From the NCBI GenBank assembly GCA_002427745.1, contig DIYF01000131.1, forward strand, positions 1 through 24,117: a stretch of DNA of 24,117 nt. The letters run 5' to 3'. The DNA is from Roseivirga sp. UBA6061. GTDB lineage: Bacteria > Bacteroidota > Bacteroidia > Cytophagales > Cyclobacteriaceae. The notes under the pieces were generated by a model, which saw only the letters and a list, made by a program, of their open reading frames with translations, did no database searches and was not told the DNA's origin. The position numbers and the translations under genes were made by a program. Positions 15,293-22,481 of the stretch are shown here, in pieces (position 1 is the stretch's first letter; every line of letters starts with the position of its first letter).

Positions 15293-17939
15293 GTCAAAAC
15301 TCCCCCCGAAATGGATGATGCGCTTTTTCCGCTGGTTCTGCCGGCATGATCTGGCAGATGCTGTAGAGGGAGATCTGCTGGAATTATATGAAAGAAAAGT
15401 TACCAGTCAGGGGAGAGTCAGAGCCAATTGGTATTTCATCGTCTATACCCTCTCTTTTTTCCAGCCTTTCGCTTTCAAGAGGCAACGCGAACAATATGCT
15501 CAATTAAACTCAATACACATGTTCTACAACAATCTCAAAATCGGTCTTCGCATTATCAAAAAATACCGGGCTTATGCCTTTATCAATATCCTGGGCCTGG
15601 CTGTGGGACTATCAGCTTTTCTGCTCATGGCCCTGTTTGTCATGGACGAACTCTCTTATGATCGTTTTCACAGTAAGAGCGATCAGATTGTGCGCCTGTC
15701 TTATGAACTGAAAACCCCCAATGCCACCAGGCAGGGGGCCAAACTCCCTTTTCCTGTGAAGCAGGAATTGATGGCGGATTATCCTGAGGTAGAACAGGTA
15801 GCTCGCATCTATTACTGGAATGGCGATACCCCATTACTGGCTTATGGAGAGCAGAAATATACCGAACCGGGTATATACTTTGGTGAGCCCAGTGTTTTCA
15901 GTGTGTTTGACTTTAAAATGCTGAGAGGAAATCCGGAAACTGCTCTGGCCGACCCGAGGAGCATTGTGCTGACAGAAAGCATGGCAACCAAGTATTTTGG
16001 GTCAGAAGATCCTATTGGGAAAGTGATGCGTTACAAGAATGAAGATGACCTGATTGTAACAGCAGTTTTAGCTGATATACCCGATAACTCTCATATTACC
16101 TTTGACTTTCTGTTGCCTATAGAATTGCAGCGTCAGCGCTGGATGGGCTGGGGAAGATATACCTATGACCTGGAAAAGGACTGGAACTGGGCCGCAGCCT
16201 GGGTGTATGCACAGCTTGTGCCCGGAACAGATGTGATGGCCTTTGAAAATAAGCTGCAGGCCATTGCCGATGAACATTTAAACACGGAAGATCAGGCCGG
16301 TTTCACACTGGAACTACAGCCACTAACCGATATCCATTTAAAATCGGATAAATCAGGAGAGGCCAGAGCCAATGGCAATATGACCCAGGTACTGTCTTTT
16401 TCCGCCATTGCGGTGCTAATTCTCTTCATTGCCTGTGTCAACTTTATCAATCTCACTTCTGTACAAACCAACCAGCGATTTAAAGAGGTTGGGTTGAGAA
16501 AAGTGATGGGTGCTCTCAAAAAGCAACTGGTGGCTCAGTTTCTGACAGAGGTTCTGATAACCGTTATGATCTCTGCAGCGGTGGCCATGCTAATTGCTTC
16601 AGTTACCTTGCCCTATTTCAATGCTTTTACCAATAAGGCCATTGCCTTTAATGGTCAGAGTCTTTTACTCTGTCTGGGGCTGATCGGTTTTGTGTTGCTG
16701 ATCACCATCCTTTCTTCCATGCGTCCTGCCGCCCTTGTTTTGCGAATCAAGGCTGTGCAGGGACTGGCCAATCGTTTCGGAGCGCTTAAAAGCAAGCAGC
16801 GATTTAGTAAAAGCATGGTGGTAGGTCAGTTCATGGTATCCAACCTCCTGATCATCGGCATTCTCATCGTAAACAATCAGCTAAGCTATCTTCAGAATAA
16901 AGACCTGGGCTTTGACAAAGAAAACATGGTGCTGCTGAAGCTGGCCAAAAATCTGTCAAAGAATCAATTCGAGTTGTTTGAGAACGGACTGGCTTCCAAT
17001 CCGTCAGTCAGGAACATCAACAGAGGGTATGTGGCAGGTACCAAAGCCTATACCAATACTTTCAGGAAAGTGGATGGCGGTAGCGAAGACTCTTATTCAC
17101 TGGGAATCAAGTGGGTTGGTACGGGTTTTCTGGATATGTATGGACTGAAAGTCATTGCCGGAAGAGATTTTGATGAAACTGTTCAGGAAGAAATCAAATC
17201 TGGTATTCTGATTAACGAAACCGCTGCCAAAGCGCTGGGCTGGGAAATAGAAGAAAGCATTGGCAAAACGCTCTCATTCCTGCCGGGTGGGGCAGATAAG
17301 CCGGAGCAGATCAGGGTAATCGGGGTCATTGCAGATGCCCATTTCGAAAGCCTGTATGATCCGGTATTACCAAGTGTTTTCAGGAGAACCGAATCGAGCG
17401 TGGGAGGAGCCGTGACCCTCGATATTGCGGGTAGTAACAGATCAGAGACCCTGGCCGGCATTGAACAGGTCTGGAATGAAGTAATTCCGGAATGGCCTTT
17501 TGAATATGAGTTTCTGGACAACATCATAGAAGCACAATATGTGAAAGAAGAAAGGCTGGCCAGTGCGGTTCAGTACTTCACCCTGCTGGCTATTTTTATC
17601 GCCTGCCTCGGGCTTTTTGGGCTGGCCTCTTTCAGCGTACAGGAACGTACCAAGGAGATTGGCGTACGTAAAGTACTGGGAGCCTCGCTGATGTCTCTCT
17701 TCGGAATGGTCAGTAAGAAGTTCATTGGGCTCGTAGCTGTTTCCTTCCTGTTGTCTACCCCTGTCGGGTACTATCTCTTTGAGCAGTGGCTGCAGGATTT
17801 TGCTTATCGTATAGATATCGATGCGGGTGTGTTTCTCATGGCCGGGCTGTTCTCAATTCTCGTTGCTGCGCTGGCCGTAGGAGGGCAATCGTTCAGGGCA
17901 GCCACCATGAACCCGGTGAAGACCCTCAGGCATGAATAG
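15285..17939 (+). CDS. MacB/FtsX-type ABC permease 3 with N-terminal permease prefix domain
   Basis: An 884-residue protein overlapping permease 2 by 8 bases (ATGAATAG). The prefix (1-75) is nearly identical to that of permease 2 over the first 36 residues. The body from MFYNNLKIGLRIIKKY (~80) is closest to permease 1: it shares LPIELQRQRW, DWNWAAAW, RGYVAGT, DMYGLKVIAGR, WPFEYEFLD and IEAQYVKEERL. FtsX domains lie at ~369-445 (KEVGLRKVMGA) and ~764-880 (KEIGVRKVLGA), and it ends NPVKTLRHE. The end again contains ATGAATAG, which would start a further overlapping gene, but only a six-codon frame (17932-17952) follows. This is probably the last gene of the operon; 128 bp separate it from the sigma factor start. 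Confidence 0.92.
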   Translation: MNRSKLPPKWMMRFFRWFCRHDLADAVEGDLLELYERKVTSQGRVRANWYFIVYTLSFFQPFAFKRQREQYAQLNSIHMFYNNLKIGLRIIKKYRAYAFINILGLAVGLSAFLLMALFVMDELSYDRFHSKSDQIVRLSYELKTPNATRQGAKLPFPVKQELMADYPEVEQVARIYYWNGDTPLLAYGEQKYTEPGIYFGEPSVFSVFDFKMLRGNPETALADPRSIVLTESMATKYFGSEDPIGKVMRYKNEDDLIVTAVLADIPDNSHITFDFLLPIELQRQRWMGWGRYTYDLEKDWNWAAAWVYAQLVPGTDVMAFENKLQAIADEHLNTEDQAGFTLELQPLTDIHLKSDKSGEARANGNMTQVLSFSAIAVLILFIACVNFINLTSVQTNQRFKEVGLRKVMGALKKQLVAQFLTEVLITVMISAAVAMLIASVTLPYFNAFTNKAIAFNGQSLLLCLGLIGFVLLITILSSMRPAALVLRIKAVQGLANRFGALKSKQRFSKSMVVGQFMVSNLLIIGILIVNNQLSYLQNKDLGFDKENMVLLKLAKNLSKNQFELFENGLASNPSVRNINRGYVAGTKAYTNTFRKVDGGSEDSYSLGIKWVGTGFLDMYGLKVIAGRDFDETVQEEIKSGILINETAAKALGWEIEESIGKTLSFLPGGADKPEQIRVIGVIADAHFESLYDPVLPSVFRRTESSVGGAVTLDIAGSNRSETLAGIEQVWNEVIPEWPFEYEFLDNIIEAQYVKEERLASAVQYFTLLAIFIACLGLFGLASFSVQERTKEIGVRKVLGASLMSLFGMVSKKFIGLVAVSFLLSTPVGYYLFEQWLQDFAYRIDIDAGVFLMAGLFSILVAALAVGGQSFRAATMNPVKTLRHE

Positions 17940-18067
17940 CCATACCTTGTAAAGTTTTCCTGAGGAATGGTTGTAATTCACCCCGGTATAATGGCCATTC
18001 ATACCAAACGATGAGTCAGAGCTTTCAGCTTTTGCCTGGTTGTGTATCTTCAAAGAAAACTCAATAC
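17940..18067 (+). promoter_or_regulatory. Leader region of the ECF sigma factor gene
   Basis: The gap includes the 10-bp palindrome aatggccatt at 17990-17999. It also has the stretch aggaatggttgtaattcacc (from 17963), which resembles a stretch 32 bp before the NIPSNAP gene (21012-21038). A shared ECF-type promoter element is possible. No strong terminator for the permease operon was seen here, so read-through is possible. Confidence 0.3.
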
Positions 18068-18868
18068 ATGGCAACACTGGAAGAACTGAACCAATCCTTT
18101 GAGGATTGTAAGGGGCAGCTTAAATCGTACCTGCTTCGCATCACAACGAATGCTGATGATGCAGAAGATATTGTGCAGGAAACTTACCTGAAAGCCCATG
18201 CCACTATCGATGGGTTCAGGGGAGACTCCACCTTGAAAACCTGGCTCTTTGCCATTGGCTCCAATCTGGCCCGTGATCTGCTCAGGTCGAAAAAGCGCTG
18301 GCCTGAAAATGTCACGGATATCTGTAAGTCAGCAGCGATGAGTAATCAGGCATTTTTCGGAGAAATGATGCAGGTCCGAAGTACTTCCGAGCAGGGAAAC
18401 TTCGAGATCAAAGAGCACATTACATTCTGCTTTACCTGCGTTACCAAATCCTTGCCTCTGGAGCAACACCTGGTGCTTTTACTGAAAGAAGTTTATGGCT
18501 TTAAGGTGAAGGAGATTGCCGGTATTATCGACAATACCCAGGCTATGGTAAAGTACTACCTGCATGTGGCTCGCTCCAGAATGACCGAGGTGTTTGACCA
18601 TCGCTGTGCGCTCATCAATAAAGAAGGAGTCTGCCATCAATGTACAGAACTGAACGGCATCTTCAATCCAAAACAAAATGCCCAGGAAGAGCTGGCCAAA
18701 ATAGAGATGGTAAAGGCGGCAGAAGATAAAACCAAAGAGGCGCTTTTTGACCTGCGCACTCAGATCGTGCAGTCCATAGACCCTTTTGAGTCAGGAGCAG
18801 CTGAGCTCCAGCTCAGACATTTGAAGCATAATGATGAGGTGATGAAAAAGCACCTGGGAGAAGATTAA
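18068..18868 (+). CDS. ECF sigma-70 family RNA polymerase sigma factor with Cys-containing C-terminal extension
   Basis: A 266-residue protein from ATG 18068. An upstream ATG at 18011 adds 19 residues without sigma-like character, so the later start is preferred. Region 2 covers ~16-75 (DDAEDIVQETYLKAHATI, FRGDSTLKTWLFAIGSNLAR). Region 4 covers ~128-175 (LPLEQHLVLLLKEVYGFKVK, EIAGIIDNTQAMVKYYLHVA). The extension from ~176 is unlike ordinary ECF factors (~180-190 aa): RCALINKEGVCHQCTELNGI places cysteines at 180, 189 and 192, followed by a charged, probably helical tail to 266. A second CxxC (C121, C124) sits at the region 2-4 linker. The Cys sites could bind zinc or sense redox (inference). 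No anti-sigma gene is adjacent. Likely targets are the genes just downstream. Confidence 0.88.
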   Translation: MATLEELNQSFEDCKGQLKSYLLRITTNADDAEDIVQETYLKAHATIDGFRGDSTLKTWLFAIGSNLARDLLRSKKRWPENVTDICKSAAMSNQAFFGEMMQVRSTSEQGNFEIKEHITFCFTCVTKSLPLEQHLVLLLKEVYGFKVKEIAGIIDNTQAMVKYYLHVARSRMTEVFDHRCALINKEGVCHQCTELNGIFNPKQNAQEELAKIEMVKAAEDKTKEALFDLRTQIVQSIDPFESGAAELQLRHLKHNDEVMKKHLGED

Positions 18869-18912
18869 AGACCGTTTTAATTTTTTTCAAAAAAAATCTC
18901 AGTTCATCCTAT

Positions 18913-18973
18913 CGTTTTTCTGAGCCCGGTCGTCAAAGCTGAGAATCGTCCCGGGAGTAACCCGGGAAAAACG
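18913..18973 (+). promoter_or_regulatory. Structured leader upstream of the SRPBCC gene
   Basis: A perfect 7-bp GC-rich hairpin (tcccggg-agtaa-cccggga, 18949-18967) lies inside an outer 8-bp inverted repeat cgtttttc (18913-18920) / gaaaaacg (18966-18973). The two stems share bases 18966-18967, so they could be alternative or stacked. The structure ends 15 bases before the SRPBCC start. It has no following T-tract on the plus strand, so a regulatory leader or processing site is likelier than a classical terminator. Confidence 0.4.
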
Positions 18974-18988
18974 GATATACAACAAGCT

Positions 18989-19483
18989 ATGACACAACTA
19001 AACAACTCAGGAGCGGCCAATGGAAAGGCCAAAACAACGAAAAGTACTTTTAGTAGGGAAACCTCTGTTGCCATACAGATTGAATCGAGTTCCGAAGTAG
19101 TCTGGGCCCTTTTAGTGAACGGACCTGACTACACTCGCTGGAACTCCACTATTGTATCTTTTGAAGGTACTATCGGAGAAAGAGAGACCATCAGGCTTAA
19201 GTCTACCCTGGATCCTAACCGCACTTTTAAGCTCAAAGTAAGAGCCGTAAAACCGGAAGCATCTATGCAGTGGGAAAGTGGAGCCGCTCCGTTTTTCAAG
19301 GGGGTAAGAACCTATCAGCTCGATACTTTGGCTGATGGCTCTGTCGTGTTTACCATGACTGAGAAAATGGGAGGGCTGATGTTTCCGATGGCAGCCGGAC
19401 AAATACCTGACTTTACTGCATCCTTCGAGCAATTCGCGGCAGACTTGAAATCAGAGGCAGAAATTATTCGCAAATTAAAATGA
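18989..19483 (+). CDS. SRPBCC (START/Bet v1-like) domain protein
   Basis: A 164-residue cytoplasmic protein. After a flexible polar N-terminus of about 22 residues, the START-like helix-grip fold begins: ETSVAIQIESSSEVVWALLV, DYTRWNSTIVSFEG, ERETIRLKSTLDPNRTFKLK, MQWESG, FKGVRTYQLDTLADGSVVFT, EKMGGLMFP, and a long C-terminal helix to the end. The W-x-x-L-x-x-x-x-x-Y-x-x-W motif after strand 1 is typical of polyketide cyclase/AHSA1-type members that bind hydrophobic ligands. The ligand cannot be predicted. Its TGA overlaps the next start by four bases (ATGA), so the two proteins are probably made together. It follows the sigma factor after 120 bp and is probably co-transcribed or a direct target. 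Confidence 0.83.
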   Translation: MTQLNNSGAANGKAKTTKSTFSRETSVAIQIESSSEVVWALLVNGPDYTRWNSTIVSFEGTIGERETIRLKSTLDPNRTFKLKVRAVKPEASMQWESGAAPFFKGVRTYQLDTLADGSVVFTMTEKMGGLMFPMAAGQIPDFTASFEQFAADLKSEAEIIRKLK

Positions 19484-19893
19484 GAACAACAATGGAATTA
19501 GGAACCAAAGAAAATCCCTGGGTGCTGAAAACACCTCCACAGTCATCAGAATTTACTATGCACAGAGATGTGAAAGACGGCCTGGATATACTCGTCTGTA
19601 CGGTGGGCAAGACTATTCTGCACTATGACGCCCGTTGTCTGGAAGATCTTCATGCCATGCTCAAGGCACATGGAGACTGGATTTTACTGGGCAGTGCAGA
19701 TGAAAAAAAGGAGCCCAAGCCCGATACCGTGGAGGCCTGGGGCAGATCAGCAGACAACCCGATTGGTGGCTGGTATGGATTGAAGAAAGGCTTTAAGGGG
19801 CGTTTTGGTATGTATGTGCCTCCACTGATGGAAGCGCTGGGACTGGCCGAGGTAGAACACAACAAGCGTAACAATCGCATGAGGGCCGTCTAG
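19480..19893 (+). CDS. Conserved protein of unknown function (possibly DUF6855-like)
   Basis: A 137-residue soluble protein, start overlapping the SRPBCC stop (ATGA). A second ATG at 19492 would remove four residues. I recognise the pattern NPWVLKTPPQSSEFTMHRD, LVCTVGKTILHYDARCLEDL, HAMLKAHGDWILLGSADEKK and GRSADNPIGGWYGLKKGFKG as a widespread bacterial family of unknown function. My recollection of the name DUF6855 is unsure. There is no signal peptide or membrane segment. The conserved W, G and H residues and the basic tail (HNKRNNRMR) suggest a small binding protein. Coupling to an SRPBCC protein behind an ECF sigma factor suggests one stress or small-molecule response module (inference). 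Confidence 0.75.
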   Translation: MRTTMELGTKENPWVLKTPPQSSEFTMHRDVKDGLDILVCTVGKTILHYDARCLEDLHAMLKAHGDWILLGSADEKKEPKPDTVEAWGRSADNPIGGWYGLKKGFKGRFGMYVPPLMEALGLAEVEHNKRNNRMRAV

Positions 19894-19929
19894 TACCTGA
19901 TACCATTGAGTTCTGTCAAAGGATATCTT

Positions 19930-20949
19930 ATGACGTACTCAAAACACCTGAAATTTAGTGCCTGGCACATCGTAATGCTGATTTTCCTGGGACTCTCCTG
20001 TTCCCGGGAAAATCAGAGCCAGGAATTGACAGCCCTTCAAAATGAAGTCAACCAGATTGTGACCCGGGCCCAAAACGGAGCCTTTGGTGATCTTCATTCC
20101 CTGCTTATACTAAAAGGAGATGAGCTCCTGGTTGAGGCCTACTTTGGCGGCTATGATGCTGACAGCATTCATTTTCAGTATTCGGTAACTAAAAGCATCA
20201 GCTCTCTGCTGATCGGTATTGCCATAGACCAGGGGTACCTTAGCTCGGCAGATCAGAAACTCCACGACCTGTTTCCTGAGTATCGCAATACTATAGCCCA
20301 TTGGACTGACCAAAAGGCAGAAATCACGCTCAAAGATGTGCTTACCATGAGTGCCGGCTATCAATGGGACGAATGGACCTACACCTACACAGATACCCGC
20401 AACGATGCCAACAAGCTGATTCGAAGTGAAGATCTGATGAAGTTTGTTCTGGACCTGCCGCTGGCCTATGCACCCGGGAGTCGGTTTACCTATAACAGCG
20501 GTTGCTCCATGCTGCTATCTGGCGTGATCCGGAATGCCACAGGAATGAGTCTGCAGGCTTTTGCCGAACAAAATCTCTTTGGTAAGCTGGGGATTGAAGA
20601 ATGGCACTGGGAGCAGGGCAAAGATGGTGTTTTCAATAGCGGCTGGGGCTTACATCTGAAGCCGCAGGACATGCTGAAGATTGGCAGGATGGTGCGTGAC
20701 GGAGGCTTGTGGCAGGGAGAGCGTATTGTCAGTGAGGACTGGCTGAATGCTTCTCAGACAAATCACATTGCCAGTTATGGTTATCAGTGGTGGCTCTCAT
20801 CGGGCTTTTTTTCGGCCCGGGGTTGGGGAGGTCAGGTTATTGCCATTGTTCCGGAAGACGACCTGGTGGTCGTCACCACTGCCGGTAACTTTAGTGGAAG
20901 CAATCCGGGAGGAGTCAGCATTGCCAATCAGCTGAGAGGGCTTGATTAA
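19930..20949 (+). CDS. Serine hydrolase, beta-lactamase class C fold, probable lipoprotein
   Basis: A 339-residue protein from ATG 19930; the open frame extends to a TTG at 19906, but the ATG gives a clean signal. The signal ends at Cys24 (IFLGLSC), so it is probably lipid-anchored. Active-site motifs are S85-V-T-K88, Y188-N-S-G, and a third motif GWGGQ at ~298-302 in place of the usual H-x-G, as in the esterase/6-aminohexanoate-oligomer hydrolase-like branch. It lacks the long C-terminal extension of the other serine hydrolase (1365-3032) and is not a close copy of it. The natural substrate is unknown; esters or amides are plausible. It begins 36 bp after the unknown-function gene and may be the last gene of the sigma-factor set. 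Confidence 0.87.
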   Translation: MTYSKHLKFSAWHIVMLIFLGLSCSRENQSQELTALQNEVNQIVTRAQNGAFGDLHSLLILKGDELLVEAYFGGYDADSIHFQYSVTKSISSLLIGIAIDQGYLSSADQKLHDLFPEYRNTIAHWTDQKAEITLKDVLTMSAGYQWDEWTYTYTDTRNDANKLIRSEDLMKFVLDLPLAYAPGSRFTYNSGCSMLLSGVIRNATGMSLQAFAEQNLFGKLGIEEWHWEQGKDGVFNSGWGLHLKPQDMLKIGRMVRDGGLWQGERIVSEDWLNASQTNHIASYGYQWWLSSGFFSARGWGGQVIAIVPEDDLVVVTTAGNFSGSNPGGVSIANQLRGLD

Positions 20950-21020
20950 CTTTTGTGATTTTTCTTAAGTATGACCTGAGAAATGATCAATCATAGGCCA
21001 GGTCCTTCATAAGAAATGGG

Positions 21021-21052
21021 TTGTAATCCAGCACCGGGTCGCTCTATATTGT
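21021..21052 (+). promoter_or_regulatory. Possible promoter of the NIPSNAP gene
   Basis: ttg at 21021-21023, 21 bp, then tatattgt at 21045-21052, an imperfect fit to the Bacteroidota TTTG / TAnnTTTG pattern. It ends 17 bp before the ATG. The short inverted repeat attgt/acaat overlaps the end of the element. Confidence 0.3.
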
Positions 21053-21069
21053 GACAAAGACAATCCACT

Positions 21070-21375
21070 ATGATCACATGCTATGTACGCTATGTCCTCG
21101 ACCCCTACAAGCTGGAGGATTTTGAAAAATATGCCAGAAGCTGGATTCCATTGGTAGAAAAATTCGGAGGGACGCATCATGGCTATTTTCTTCCGCATGA
21201 AGGAGCCAATAATATTGCGGTTACGCTTTTTAGCTTTAACTCACTGGCTGAATATGAAATCTATCGCAAAGACAGTATGAATGACACGGAGTGTCAGGCC
21301 GCCTATCAACTGGCAGAAGATACAAAGTGCATCATTAGCTATGAGCGTAGTTTTATGAGGCCGGTCCTTAAATAG
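21070..21375 (+). CDS. NIPSNAP family protein
   Basis: A 101-residue single-domain protein with the ferredoxin-like alpha/beta fold typical of NIPSNAP: ITCYVRYVLDPYKLEDFEKY, WIPLVEKFGGTHHGYFLPHE, NNIAVTLFSFNSLAEYEIYR, ending ISYERSFMRPV. The GGTHHGYFLP segment is characteristic of the bacterial group. Members are cytoplasmic dimers of uncertain function. It ends 2 bp from the stop of the convergent permease gene, leaving no room for a separate terminator. It has its own short upstream region and is probably a single-gene transcript, possibly under the neighbouring ECF factor (inference). Confidence 0.88.
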   Translation: MITCYVRYVLDPYKLEDFEKYARSWIPLVEKFGGTHHGYFLPHEGANNIAVTLFSFNSLAEYEIYRKDSMNDTECQAAYQLAEDTKCIISYERSFMRPVLK

Positions 21376-21377
21376 GC

Positions 21378-22481
21378 TCAGGCATCGATGGTAAGATCAA
21401 AGCTTCGGTAGCATACCCTGAAAATAAGATAGCTGACCAGTAGTAAGCCAATACCGAGGAGGTAGGCCGGGACATAGCCGAGTATCACGAAAAACAAGAT
21501 CGCAGTAGCGAAGAAAGGATACTTGATGAAGTTGTCCATGCTTATAGATTTACGATACAATACGGACTGGTAAAGGGAGAGTAAAGCCACAGGAAGCAGA
21601 ATACTCCCAATCAACAGGCTTAGTGGTGCCTTGGTGAGCGTATTGCCTAAAAAGACCACGGTTTCCGGTATGAGCAGCAGGAGGTAGCTTACCGTAAACT
21701 GCCCGAACCAGGAGCTGGTGCTGATCGGGAGGTTTTTGAACAGAGACAAATCCTTTTGCTCGAATTTGTGGTACTGAAAGCTGAAGGCGGCATTGACACC
21801 TCCGCTAAGCAGCATGCCCAGGGTGAGCAGCCGGTAATCTGTTCCATCCATTTCAAAGATCAGGACAGCCCCGACAATCACGGTAATGGAGATGGCTTTT
21901 GTAGCCAGCAGCAAAACCGCGTGCCTTGTAAACAACTGATGGATAAAGAGCATAGACAATGGCCGTGGCAGTTTGCTGGTCCATTGCCTGAAACCGCTGA
22001 TAAGGCTGGAGTCAACTGGTGTGATGAGCCTTTTGTGAAGAAAATGAGCCGCAGTGAGGATCAATAATAAATTGCCTCCTGCCACAATTGCGGCAGACAT
22101 CCATAGCTGATGCTGCAGTGCCATGGTAAGCAACAAGCCGCTATAAGCCAGCGCAGGAACCATCAACAGCGTTTGTAGGTAAATGATTAGCGGCACACGT
22201 GCCCCGGGCCGGAGCATTACCAGCCCGCTGAGAAACTGATTGGTTTTCAGGCGTTGGGCCGTATAGCAAAACTGCAACGTCTTGATAGCGTAAAGCGTGA
22301 AAAGTGCAAAAGGGATGCTATAATATAAAGGGCTATAGGCCAGCGCTGTGGCTATGTCTATATGCTGGGGTGTTTTAAGAAAACCAAACAGTAAGCCTAC
22401 GGTAACCAGGAAAAAACCGGCATTGGCCTGATAGAAAGGCTTAACCAACGTACGCACCAGTACTTTTCTGACGGCACTCAT
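21378..22481 (-). CDS. ABC exporter membrane protein (uncharacterised ABC-2-like permease)
   Basis: A 367-residue very hydrophobic protein with about 8-10 predicted helices (for example ~20-37, 50-68, 95-120, 125-147, 185-210, 218-240, 262-282, 288-306, 318-357). It has no periplasmic domain and no recognisable conserved motif. Its ATG overlaps the TGA of the upstream ATPase (ATGA), the strongest evidence that it is the partner membrane subunit of that ATPase. The family is probably one of the Bacteroidota-specific ABC-2-like permeases; the substrate is unknown. It is convergent with the NIPSNAP gene with a 2-bp gap. Confidence 0.75.
   Translation of the reverse strand: MSAVRKVLVRTLVKPFYQANAGFFLVTVGLLFGFLKTPQHIDIATALAYSPLYYSIPFALFTLYAIKTLQFCYTAQRLKTNQFLSGLVMLRPGARVPLIIYLQTLLMVPALAYSGLLLTMALQHQLWMSAAIVAGGNLLLILTAAHFLHKRLITPVDSSLISGFRQWTSKLPRPLSMLFIHQLFTRHAVLLLATKAISITVIVGAVLIFEMDGTDYRLLTLGMLLSGGVNAAFSFQYHKFEQKDLSLFKNLPISTSSWFGQFTVSYLLLLIPETVVFLGNTLTKAPLSLLIGSILLPVALLSLYQSVLYRKSISMDNFIKYPFFATAILFFVILGYVPAYLLGIGLLLVSYLIFRVCYRSFDLTIDA

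Noticed and set aside
18011..18067. Longer N-terminus for the ECF sigma factor
   Set aside because: The added 19 residues do not resemble region 2, and the downstream ATG at 18068 gives the usual start about 15 residues before region 2.
1365..20949. The two serine hydrolases as a recent duplication
   Set aside because: They differ in length, third active-site motif and C-terminal domain and share only family motifs.
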